This document shows, piece by piece, positions 1 to 6,199 of a stretch of 8,127 bases of DNA (position 1 is its first letter; each line of letters starts with the position of its first letter). This stretch comes from UBA8337 sp049889915 (GTDB taxonomy: Bacteria > Pseudomonadota > Alphaproteobacteria > RS24), in assembly GCA_049889915.1 (NCBI GenBank), contig JBMHCM010000002.1, positions 1 to 8,127 of the forward strand, read 5' to 3'. Under the pieces are notes generated by a model. That model did no database searches, was not told the DNA's origin, and saw nothing but the letters and a program-made list of their open reading frames with translations. The position numbers and the translations under genes are program-made.

Positions 1-154
1 AAAGTACGTCATGAGACTCACAGCGAGAATAAGCGATCCATTCTCCATAACATCACCGACAAATGCAGCAGTAGAATAGCCCATGTGGTGAGCTCGGGTA
101 ATTGTCCGCTGCAAATTTGCCTGGAATATTCAATCTCGCAGGTGGGCGCAGCTC
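1..154. other. Left-edge segment without a convincing gene, about 46% GC
   Basis: Positions 1-140 are about 46% GC by hand count, clearly lower than the DNA that follows. The frame of the downstream ORF is broken here by TAG at 77-79 and TGA at 89-91 and is open from 92. A short minus-strand frame opens with ATG at 84-82 and runs off the left edge (28 codons, ending in a hydrophobic run), but it is too short to support as a gene. The sequence TCTCGCAG at 134-141, followed by G, resembles a eukaryotic 3' splice acceptor, and GTAATT at 98-103 could be a donor. These are pattern matches only. The segment might be an intron end, an untranslated leader or intergenic DNA of the foreign source. Confidence 0.4.
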
Positions 155-757
155 ATGTACTACATGCTGAACCTCAACATGATGTTCCAGTGCGGCGTTT
201 CCGAGCAGGAGCACACGATCGAGTTCGTGCTCGGCTGCGCTGCTCGCTCGCTTGGGGACCTCACTGCGAACGCGTCGCTCATCGACAAGTTCATCATCGA
301 CGTCGCCACGCTGCGTGCGGACAGCGGCGAGGTGCGTGCGAACAACCCGCTGGGCCCCGTCGAGCGCACGATCTTTTGGCACAACTTCCGCACGGACGCG
401 ACGCCGGGCCACTACTCGCTGCGCCTCGAGGATTGCGTGAACGTGATCCTCAACGTCCTCGGCACGTCGTACAACGTCGCGCAGCTCCGCGGCTCTGTGA
501 GCACGCGCTCGGACACCATGAGCTTCGGGCGCGCTCGTTTCTACGACACGAGCTCGCAGCCGTGGCCGATCGCTGCGCAGAACGTGGACCCGGAGTCGAT
601 GCAGGAGCGCGTGCGGCCGCTCGGCGAGGATGAGCTGCGCCAAGGCGTGTGCTCGCAGCAGCGCTGCCTCAACATCAGCACAGCGTATTGGGACGAGATT
701 GTCGAGAAGAAGCTGCGTGCAGGCGACACTGTGCTGCCCGCGACCTACAAGACGCAC
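155..757 (+). CDS. Unidentified protein fragment, foreign codon use, cut off at the junction
   Basis: I do not recognise this protein. The frame is open from 92; the first ATG is at 155 and a second at 164. It yields about 200 credible residues before the join at ~742-760. Beyond the join the frame continues to a stop at 821-823, but those last codons are dnaB read in the wrong frame. The composition is balanced and globular (for example MYYMLNLNMMFQC at the start, VERTIFWHNFRTD near residues 69-81), with no signal peptide or clear transmembrane segment. Most codons end in C or G (AAC, CTC, GAG, ATC, ACG, GCG), whereas the bacterial genes use many ATT, TTG, GCC and GAT codons. The overlapping frames are rich in Arg, His and Ala, as shadows of a C/G-ending frame usually are, which supports this one as the coding frame. 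The source could be a eukaryote with high third-position GC or a eukaryotic virus. The true start may lie further upstream if the gene is spliced. Confidence 0.45.
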
Positions 758-760
758 CGC
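742..760. other. Junction between foreign DNA and bacterial dnaB
   Basis: To the left, the foreign frame reads ...VLPATYKTHRF; to the right, the dnaB frame reads PLYIDHTG from 757. The two proteins are in different frames. C/G-ending codons of the left part (AAG ACG CAC CGC) continue to about 760, while the dnaB frame could be read back to about 742 as DLQDAPLY. The join therefore cannot be fixed more closely by eye. No inverted repeat, target-site duplication or transposase sequence is visible on either side. Confidence 0.7.
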
Positions 761-1305
761 TTTATATTGACCATACCGGCGCCATTCCCATTGCCACATT
801 GGCGGCCCGGGCGCGGCGGTTGAAGCGGCAAAAAGGGCTTGGCCTGATTGTCGTTGACTATCTGCAATTGGTGCGCGCCGGTAATGCCCGCGATGGCCGT
901 GTGCAAGAGGTCAGTGAAATCACCCAAGGCTTGAAGGCGTTGGCCAAAGAATTGAATGTGCCGGTGCTGGCGCTGTCGCAGCTGTCGCGGCAAGTGGAAG
1001 CGCGCGACGATAAACGCCCGCAGCTTTCTGACTTGCGCGAATCCGGTTCAATCGAACAAGATGCTGATATTGTGATGTTCGTTTATCGCGAGCCGTATTA
1101 TTTGATGCGTGAAAAGCCCATGGAAGGCACGGAAGAATTCGTGTTGTGGCAGGAGCGCATGTCGGCTGTGGACGGAACGGCGGAAGTGATTATCGGCAAA
1201 AACCGGCACGGCCCGGTCGGTACGGCAAAAATGGCTTTCGAAGATCGGTTCACGCGCTTTAGCGATCTGATTGAAGACGACCATATGCCGGAGCGCTTTG
1301 ACTGA
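757..1305 (+). CDS. dnaB: Replicative DNA helicase DnaB, C-terminal fragment
   Basis: DnaB is the hexameric ATP-driven helicase that unwinds DNA at the replication fork. Only about 182 C-terminal residues are present, against roughly 450-500 in the family. The N-terminal primase-interacting domain and Walker A are missing because the join at ~742-760 replaces them. What remains is intact RecA-fold sequence: PLYIDHTG at the start, Walker B LIVVDYLQLV (aspartate codon at 856), the highly conserved stretch SQLSRQVEARDDKRP then LSDLRESGSIEQDAD (from about 976), and KNRHGPVGT (1198-1221), the C-terminal basic loop expected to carry the Lys/Arg finger that contacts the neighbouring subunit's ATP. 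It ends at TGA 1303-1305, two bases before alr. The frame extends upstream to an ATG at 649, but that part is foreign DNA and should not be annotated as DnaB. Identification is secure; the truncation is probably artefactual. Confidence 0.95.
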   Translation, partial: PLYIDHTGAIPIATLAARARRLKRQKGLGLIVVDYLQLVRAGNARDGRVQEVSEITQGLKALAKELNVPVLALSQLSRQVEARDDKRPQLSDLRESGSIEQDADIVMFVYREPYYLMREKPMEGTEEFVLWQERMSAVDGTAEVIIGKNRHGPVGTAKMAFEDRFTRFSDLIEDDHMPERFD

Positions 1306-1307
1306 CC

Positions 1308-2453
1308 GTGACTGATGACACCGTAACCAATGACACTGCACAAAATCAGCCTGTAAAAGCTGCCGCTTCAGACAGCGCCGTGTTGAGCATTGATCTGGCG
1401 GCCGTGCAGCAAAATTATCAGCACATGCAAAAAGCCGCCGGTCAGGCAGAAACCGCCGCCGTGGTAAAAGCCGACGGCTATGGGCTGGGCATGGCACAGG
1501 TGGCAGAAGCTTTGGCCGCAGCCGGATGCACAAGCTTTTTCGTGGCTCAGTCGGGCGAAGCTTTGGCCTTGCGCCAAATATTGCCGCAGGCGGTGATTTA
1601 TGTGCTGAACGGCTTACCGCTCGGCGCCGCCGCACAGTTTGCCGATGCGGGCTTGCGCCCCTGCCTCAACAGTCTGGCACAGATTGAAGAATGGCAAAAC
1701 CATTGCCGCCAAACCACATCGCACCCGGCTTGCTTGTTTGTCGACACCGGCTTTAACCGGCTGGGCCTGTCGGCTGAAGCGGTGGCCGATTTAAGCGATA
1801 AGCCCGACTTGTTTGAGGGCTGGGAGCTGAGCCTGATTGCCAGCCATTTGGCCTGCGCCGACACGCCGGAGCATCCGATGAATAAGGCGCAATTGGAAGC
1901 CTTTACCTTTGCCCTGTCACAACTGCCTGATGCACCGGCCTCGCTGGCCAATTCCGGCGGTGTGTTGCTGGGCGCGGCCTATCATTTCGACATGGTGCGC
2001 TGCGGCATCGCGCTGTATGGCGGCAGCCCTGACGGGACAACAGCCTCGGCCTTGGCACCGGTGGCCAGCCTGCGGGCACCGATATTGCAAATTCGCAATT
2101 TGTCGGCCGGCGACAGTGTCGGCTATAGCGCCGATTTTGCCGCCACCGGCGAGATGACCATCGGCATTGTCAGCCTTGGTTATGCAGACGGGCTGGGTCG
2201 CCATTTTGGGCGCCGCGCCGGCCACGCCAAAGTGATGCTCAGCGGCTTTGATATTCCGATTATCGGTCGTATCTCCATGGATAGTTTGGCGGTCGATGTG
2301 ACCGATTGCCCGCAAGCAGCACAAATTGGCGATATGGTTGAGATATTCGGCCGTAACAACCCGATTGATCGGCTGGCGGGTCAGGGCGGCAGCATCTCTT
2401 ATGAGCTTCTCACCAGCTTGGGAAGCCGCTATAACCGCCTCTATACTTCGTAA
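1308..2453 (+). CDS. alr: Alanine racemase
   Basis: Cytoplasmic PLP enzyme interconverting L- and D-alanine, supplying D-Ala for peptidoglycan. The 381 residues match a complete fold-type III racemase. The PLP-binding lysine is K54 in AVVKADGYGLG; the opposing catalytic tyrosine is Y292 in SLGYADG. Other family signatures are VDTGFNRLG (145-153), H180 in ASHLACADTPEH, R231 in MVRCGIALYG (the arginine that pairs with the PLP pyridine nitrogen), and RISMD (321-325). The gene follows dnaB after 2 nt. The start used is GTG; no ATG occurs in frame until residue 40, which would be inside the fold. About 23 Ala/Asp/Thr-rich residues precede the usual first strand (VLSIDL), so GTG at 1380 or TTG at 1383 are possible later starts. 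There is no good Shine-Dalgarno close to 1308; CCGGAG at 1288-1293 is rather distant. Function could include related amino-acid racemisation, but Alr is by far the best fit. Confidence 0.95.
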   Translation: MTDDTVTNDTAQNQPVKAAASDSAVLSIDLAAVQQNYQHMQKAAGQAETAAVVKADGYGLGMAQVAEALAAAGCTSFFVAQSGEALALRQILPQAVIYVLNGLPLGAAAQFADAGLRPCLNSLAQIEEWQNHCRQTTSHPACLFVDTGFNRLGLSAEAVADLSDKPDLFEGWELSLIASHLACADTPEHPMNKAQLEAFTFALSQLPDAPASLANSGGVLLGAAYHFDMVRCGIALYGGSPDGTTASALAPVASLRAPILQIRNLSAGDSVGYSADFAATGEMTIGIVSLGYADGLGRHFGRRAGHAKVMLSGFDIPIIGRISMDSLAVDVTDCPQAAQIGDMVEIFGRNNPIDRLAGQGGSISYELLTSLGSRYNRLYTS

Positions 2454-2460
2454 CCGCCGC

Positions 2461-2465
2461 AGGAG
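2461..2465 (+). promoter_or_regulatory. Shine-Dalgarno of mlaE
   Basis: AGGAG lies 6 nt before the GTG at 2472. It supports GTG as the true mlaE start in the 18-nt gap after alr. Confidence 0.7.
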
Positions 2466-2471
2466 ATTATC

Positions 2472-3245
2472 GTGGCAGCACTGGCAACCATTGGACGCTT
2501 CTTTCTTGGCTTTTTTGCCCAAACAGGCCAATTGTCGATTTTCATCGGCCAGTCTGTCTCGGCCATGTTTCGGCCGCCTTTCTACTGGCGGATGATTGGC
2601 CAGCAAATCATGCGCATCGGCTATTACTCGCTGCCGGTGGTGGCGTTGACCTCTTTCTTTACCGGCGGCGCATTGGCCATCCAAATTTATTATGGCGGCA
2701 ACCAGTTCAATTCCGAGGCGATTGTGTCGTCCATTGTGGCGCTTGGTATTACCCGCGAATTGGGACCGGTGTTGGGCGGGCTGATGGTCGCCGGACGTGT
2801 ATCGGCGGCCATTGCCGCTGAAATCGGCACCATGCGCGTTACCGAACAAATCGATGCGCTGACCACCTTGTCGACCGATCCGTTCAAATATCTTGTCGCA
2901 CCGCGCGTCATCGCCGCCACATTATGCATGCCTTTGCTGGCCCTGGTGGCTGACATTCTCGGCATTTTCGGCGGCTTCGTTGTCGGCACGCAAAGCTTTG
3001 ACTTCAACGCCGCCATTTACGTGCAGCGCACCGTCAACTTCCTGACCTTTGACGATGTCAGCTCCGGTCTGATTAAGGCAGCTGTCTTCGGCTTCATCAT
3101 CGCCATGATGGGCTGCTATCACGGCTATAACTCAAAGGGCGGCGCACAAGGCGTCGGTCGCGCCACCACCAATGCAGTGGTGACCGCCTCCATTCTTATT
3201 CTGGCCGCCAACTATCTGATGACCTCTTTGTTGTTCTCATCATGA
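2472..3245 (+). CDS. mlaE: MlaE-family ABC transporter permease
   Basis: Inner-membrane permease of the Mla/MCE-type ABC transporter, which in Gram-negative bacteria moves phospholipids between inner and outer membranes to keep outer-membrane asymmetry. The 257 residues fit the family length. An N-terminal amphipathic stretch (about 1-40) precedes hydrophobic segments near 53-73, 145-172, 200-217 and 235-256. The region ELGPVLGGLMVAGRVSAAIA (96-115), followed by AEIGTMRVTEQIDAL, is the MlaE/YrbE hallmark and faces the ATPase. GCYHGYNSKGGAQGVGRAT (214-232) is the second conserved block. It starts with GTG behind a good Shine-Dalgarno, and its stop overlaps the mlaF start in ATGA (3242-3245), so the two are translationally coupled. 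The MlaD lipid-binding subunit, MlaC and MlaB are not encoded here, so the exact substrate and direction are inferred from family only. Confidence 0.93.
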   Translation: MAALATIGRFFLGFFAQTGQLSIFIGQSVSAMFRPPFYWRMIGQQIMRIGYYSLPVVALTSFFTGGALAIQIYYGGNQFNSEAIVSSIVALGITRELGPVLGGLMVAGRVSAAIAAEIGTMRVTEQIDALTTLSTDPFKYLVAPRVIAATLCMPLLALVADILGIFGGFVVGTQSFDFNAAIYVQRTVNFLTFDDVSSGLIKAAVFGFIIAMMGCYHGYNSKGGAQGVGRATTNAVVTASILILAANYLMTSLLFSS

Positions 3246-4027
3246 CTGGCAAAATCATCCTTTCTGACGTGCATAAAAGCTTCGGCCCGAAGGATGTTTT
3301 GCGCGGCGTCAATCTGACGGTTGAGAAAGGCCAGTCGGTTGTCGTTATTGGCGGCTCCGGCAGCGGCAAGTCGGTGATGCTGAAATCGATATTGGGGCTT
3401 TTGACGCCTGATAGCGGGTCGATCAAAATTGACGGCAAAGAAACCGTTGGCCTAGCGCGCGACAAACGCACCGAGATTGATGCCCAATTCGGTATGCTGT
3501 TTCAAAACGGTGCGCTGTTTGACAGCCTACCGGTTTGGAAAAATGTCGCCTTTCGCGCCGTGCAAAATGACGGCATGAGCGAAGCCGATGCCCGCGATTT
3601 AGCGGTCGAGGCGTTGAAACGCGTTGAGCTTGGCCCGGAATTACTCGACCTGTCACCGGCTGAGCTTTCCGGTGGTATGCATAAGCGGGTCGGCTTGGCG
3701 CGCGCCATTGCGTCAAAACCCGATATTATCTTTTTTGACGAGCCGACCACCGGCCTCGACCCGATTATGACTGATGTCATCAATCATCTGATTCAAGAAT
3801 GCGTGCAGGAATTGGGCGCCACTACCATGACCATCACCCATGACATGACCAGTGTGCGCGCCATCGCTGACAAAGCGGCACTGCTTTATAAGGGCGAGAT
3901 TATTTGGCAAGGCTCGCAAGACGACCTCGACCAATCGGATGACCCGTTTCTGCATCAATTCATTAACGGTCTGCCGCACGGCCCGATTGAAGTTGAAGGC
4001 CAGCAGCTTGACGCGGCAGCCGGTTAG
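3242..4027 (+). CDS. mlaF: MlaF-family ABC transporter ATP-binding protein
   Basis: Cytoplasmic ATPase that powers the MlaE permease. All nucleotide-binding motifs are intact in its 261 residues: Walker A GGSGSGKS (37-44), Q-loop glutamine Q88 in MLFQNGALF, signature LSGGM (142-146), Walker B IIFFDEP (162-168) with the catalytic glutamate, D-loop GLDP (171-174), and switch histidine H200 in ITHDM. The signature is LSGGM rather than the common LSGGQ, as is usual in MlaF/TtgA2-like proteins. NGALFDSLPVWKNVAF (89-104) is also typical of this subfamily. The ATG lies inside the mlaE stop (ATGA), with no Shine-Dalgarno of its own, implying coupled translation and a roughly equal subunit ratio. The residues after about 240 form a short tail ending in an Ala-rich run. 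Identification as the MlaE partner is strong; membership of a complete Mla system needs mlaD elsewhere in the genome. Confidence 0.94.
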   Translation: MTGKIILSDVHKSFGPKDVLRGVNLTVEKGQSVVVIGGSGSGKSVMLKSILGLLTPDSGSIKIDGKETVGLARDKRTEIDAQFGMLFQNGALFDSLPVWKNVAFRAVQNDGMSEADARDLAVEALKRVELGPELLDLSPAELSGGMHKRVGLARAIASKPDIIFFDEPTTGLDPIMTDVINHLIQECVQELGATTMTITHDMTSVRAIADKAALLYKGEIIWQGSQDDLDQSDDPFLHQFINGLPHGPIEVEGQQLDAAAG

Positions 4028-4030
4028 GAG
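4026..4030 (+). promoter_or_regulatory. Shine-Dalgarno of radA, overlapping the mlaF stop
   Basis: AGGAG begins on the second base of the mlaF stop codon TAG (4025-4027) and sits 8 nt before the radA ATG at 4039. Ribosomes ending mlaF would therefore terminate on the radA binding site. Confidence 0.7.
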
Positions 4031-4038
4031 ACCGATTT

Positions 4039-5427
4039 ATGGCGCGCGCAATTGCCGAATATAGCTGCAACCAATGCGGCAATGTGACGACCAAATGGTC
4101 GGGCAAATGCGAGGCTTGCGGCGAATGGAACACGATTTCAGAAGCGGCCGGCAGCAAAGCGCCACCGGTTGGGCGCGGTGCCAAGAAAACCAAAGGGCAA
4201 TCCATCGCCCTCACCTCTTTGGCCGGTGAGGACGAAGAACCGCAACGGCGCAAATCAGGCCTTGATGAGTTTGACCGCGTGTTGGGTGGCGGTCTGGTGC
4301 CCGGCTCTGCGACACTGATTGGCGGTGACCCCGGCATTGGTAAATCGACCCTATTGCTGCAGGCCGCAGCGACCATTGCCAAGCAAGGCGGCAAAGTGGT
4401 TTACGTCTCTGGTGAGGAGGCATTGGCGCAATTGCGCATGCGGGCCAGCCGTTTGGGACTGGCCGATGCGCCGGTGCAATTAGCTGCTGAAACCAATGTC
4501 GCGGATATTCGCAAAACGCTGGAAAGCGAAGGCGAATTGGCACTGGTGGTCATCGACTCCATTCAGACCATGTGGTCGCCGGCCATTGAAGCGGCGCCCG
4601 GCACGGTCAGCCAAGTGCGTGTCGCCGGCCAAGAGCTTATTCACTTCGCCAAAAATACCGATGCGCCGCTTATTCTGGTTGGTCATGTCACCAAAGACGG
4701 GCAAATTGCCGGGCCGCGCGTGCTGGAGCATATGGTCGATACGGTGATTTATTTCGAGGGCGATCGCGGCGACCAATATCGCATTCTGCGCGCCATTAAA
4801 AACCGTTTCGGCCCGGCCCATGAAATGGGTGTTTTTGAAATGCAAGGCGGCGGGCTGATGGAGGTTGCCAACCCGTCAGCGCTGTTTTTGGAAGGCCGCG
4901 ACGAAGATGTGCCCGGCGCCGCCGTATTTGCCGGTATTGAAGGCACACGACCGGTATTGGTTGAAATTCAAGCACTCGCCGCGCCGTCATCTTTGGCGAC
5001 GCCGCGCCGCGCCGTTGTCGGCTGGGACAGCAATCGTCTGTCTATGGTGCTGGCCGTCTTGGAAGCACGATGCGGCCTGTCCTTCGCCGGTCGCGATGTG
5101 TTTTTAAATGTCGCCGGTGGCCTGCGGATTAACGAACCGGCGGCCGATTTGGCAGTCGCAGCAGCACTTATTTCATCGCTCAGCGGCAAGCCGATACCGA
5201 AGCAAAGCGTCGTGTTTGGCGAGATAAGCCTGTCCGGTGCCGTGCGGCCGGTAGCCCAAGCCGGTGTGCGCCTGAAAGAAGCCGACAAGCTGGGTTTCAG
5301 CCAAGCCTTTGGTCCACCGAATGGCCCAGCCCCCGGCAATTCCGATTGCCCCAGCGGTATGACGGTTAAAGCAATTGATGATTTGGCGGCGTTGATTGCC
5401 GCTTTGGGCGTCGCCCCACAAGAATAG
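4039..5427 (+). CDS. radA: DNA repair protein RadA/Sms
   Basis: RadA is a cytoplasmic RecA-like ATPase that helps process recombination intermediates by driving branch migration. The 462 residues are the usual family length and all domains are present in order. A four-cysteine zinc finger comes first: C10, C13, C24, C27 in CNQCG...CEACGEW. The RecA-type core has Walker A GGDPGIGKST (95-104), Walker B LVVIDSIQT (169-177), and the RadA-specific KNRFG motif (254-258), required for function in studied homologues. The Lon-protease-like C-terminal domain (about 285-460) includes VFLNVAGGLRINEPAADLAV (354-373) and FGEISLSGAVRPV (393-405). Residues 424-440 form a Gly/Pro-rich loop (AFGPPNGPAPGNSDCPS). 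ATG at 4039 is supported by its Shine-Dalgarno and by the zinc finger starting nine residues later. A 61-nt gap follows before cvpA. Confidence 0.97.
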   Translation: MARAIAEYSCNQCGNVTTKWSGKCEACGEWNTISEAAGSKAPPVGRGAKKTKGQSIALTSLAGEDEEPQRRKSGLDEFDRVLGGGLVPGSATLIGGDPGIGKSTLLLQAAATIAKQGGKVVYVSGEEALAQLRMRASRLGLADAPVQLAAETNVADIRKTLESEGELALVVIDSIQTMWSPAIEAAPGTVSQVRVAGQELIHFAKNTDAPLILVGHVTKDGQIAGPRVLEHMVDTVIYFEGDRGDQYRILRAIKNRFGPAHEMGVFEMQGGGLMEVANPSALFLEGRDEDVPGAAVFAGIEGTRPVLVEIQALAAPSSLATPRRAVVGWDSNRLSMVLAVLEARCGLSFAGRDVFLNVAGGLRINEPAADLAVAAALISSLSGKPIPKQSVVFGEISLSGAVRPVAQAGVRLKEADKLGFSQAFGPPNGPAPGNSDCPSGMTVKAIDDLAALIAALGVAPQE

Positions 5428-5488
5428 GCGACCAAACAAGACAGCAAAATAACCGGCCTGGCAAACCGACTCATGATAGCCCTATGGC
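5428..5488 (+). other. radA-cvpA intergenic gap with an imperfect inverted repeat
   Basis: This 61-nt gap is the longest non-coding stretch in the bacterial part. No terminator-like GC stem with a T run and no clear -35/-10 pair is visible. CATGATAGCC/CTATGGCATG at 5472-5491 is an imperfect inverted repeat (4-bp outer stem, 2-nt bulge, 3-4-bp inner stem with a tiny loop) that includes the cvpA start codon. It is weak and may be chance. Two upstream ATGs (5473, 5484) are out of frame with cvpA. Confidence 0.35.
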
Positions 5489-6199
5489 ATGACGTTGCAG
5501 GCGCTCGACTTTGTTATCATTGCGGTGCTGCTTATTTCAGCATCTCTGTCCCTCATTCGCGGCTTCACCAAAGAAGTGTTGTCGATCACCGGATGGGTGG
5601 TTTCCGGCTATGCAGCGATTTTCCTCGGCCCCAGCCTGAAGCCGGTCTTGGCCAATTATACCGATATTGATTGGGTTATCAGCGGCGGCGGCATGCTGAT
5701 TGTCTTCCTGATTGTGTTGATTGTTTTCTCCATTGGCGGCGGCATGATTGCCAGCCAATTGAAAAGCTCATCGCTTGGCCCGCTCGACCGCTCGCTCGGC
5801 GTCTTGTTTGGCGCGGCGCGTGGCTTTTTCATCATTTGCTCGGCTTACCTCGGCATCAGCTCGGTCATTCCTGAAGACGACCATCCGGATTTTATCGCCG
5901 ATGCGCAATTGCGCCCGATGTTGCAAACCGGCTCAGCAGCCATTGTGGCCGTTGTGCCGCTCGACCGCTTGCCGCTTAATCTGGCCAATATCGGCAAAAC
6001 GGTTGAGGAAGTGGGCAGTGATGCGCTGCAAAAAGCCGGTGAAGAAGCGCTCAAACAGGCCATTGAGTCAGAGCTTGGGGATTTGGACGTTAAACTTGGT
6101 GAAAATGCGGAAGACAGCGCCCTTAACAAGGGCTATAAACAGACCGAACGCGACCAGATTGAGTTGTTGATCCGTAATACGGAAGGGGTCACGAAATGA
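5489..6199 (+). CDS. cvpA: CvpA family membrane protein
   Basis: CvpA is an inner-membrane protein, named for its need in colicin V production in E. coli and found next to purF in many proteobacteria. In other species it has been linked to envelope stress tolerance; its molecular activity is not settled. The 236 residues show the family pattern: an N-terminal segment LDFVIIAVLLISASLSLIRG (6-25), then FTKEVLSITGWV (26-37), and hydrophobic stretches near 33-48, 64-88 and 103-127. The RGF...E...W spacing is the CvpA hallmark. The C-terminal part (about 165-236) is hydrophilic and Glu/Lys-rich, probably helical, and makes the protein longer than the roughly 160-residue E. coli version. The start is the least certain in the block: ATG 5489 fits the first membrane helix, but no Shine-Dalgarno is evident. 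Its stop overlaps the purF start (ATGA, 6196-6199). Confidence 0.92.
   Translation: MTLQALDFVIIAVLLISASLSLIRGFTKEVLSITGWVVSGYAAIFLGPSLKPVLANYTDIDWVISGGGMLIVFLIVLIVFSIGGGMIASQLKSSSLGPLDRSLGVLFGAARGFFIICSAYLGISSVIPEDDHPDFIADAQLRPMLQTGSAAIVAVVPLDRLPLNLANIGKTVEEVGSDALQKAGEEALKQAIESELGDLDVKLGENAEDSALNKGYKQTERDQIELLIRNTEGVTK
6183..6188 (+). promoter_or_regulatory. Shine-Dalgarno of purF, inside the cvpA end
   Basis: AAGGGG ends 7 nt before the ATG at 6196 and lies within the last codons of cvpA. It favours 6196 over the in-frame ATG at 6226, which has no comparable site. Confidence 0.6.

Noticed and set aside
1..84. Minus-strand 28-codon frame starting at ATG 84 and open at the left edge
   Set aside because: Its hydrophobic end looks protein-like, but it is too short, has no homology I recognise and could be chance.
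85..633. Plus-strand ORF in another frame of the foreign region
   Set aside because: Arg/His/Ala-rich shadow with no recognisable motif; the frame from 155 has much more natural composition.
649..760. Treating ATG 649 as the start of dnaB, or the upstream DNA as a DnaB intein
   Set aside because: Residues before PLYID do not resemble DnaB, codon use is foreign, and no intein C-terminal His-Asn followed by Ser/Thr/Cys precedes the conserved sequence. The frame is open by chance.
53..799. Long minus-strand ORF (248 codons) opposite the foreign ORF
   Set aside because: Its translation is dominated by Arg, Val, His and Ala and has low-complexity runs, as expected for the antisense of a frame with C/G-ending codons. 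It also crosses the junction into antisense dnaB.
1917..2849. 310-codon minus-strand ORF over alr and mlaE
   Set aside because: Shadow of two well-supported genes on the plus strand; Gln/His/Ala/Arg-rich with no motif.
4968..5474. Minus-strand ORF over the radA end and the intergenic gap
   Set aside because: It lies mostly antisense to the conserved RadA Lon-like domain and has no recognisable features or ribosome-binding site.
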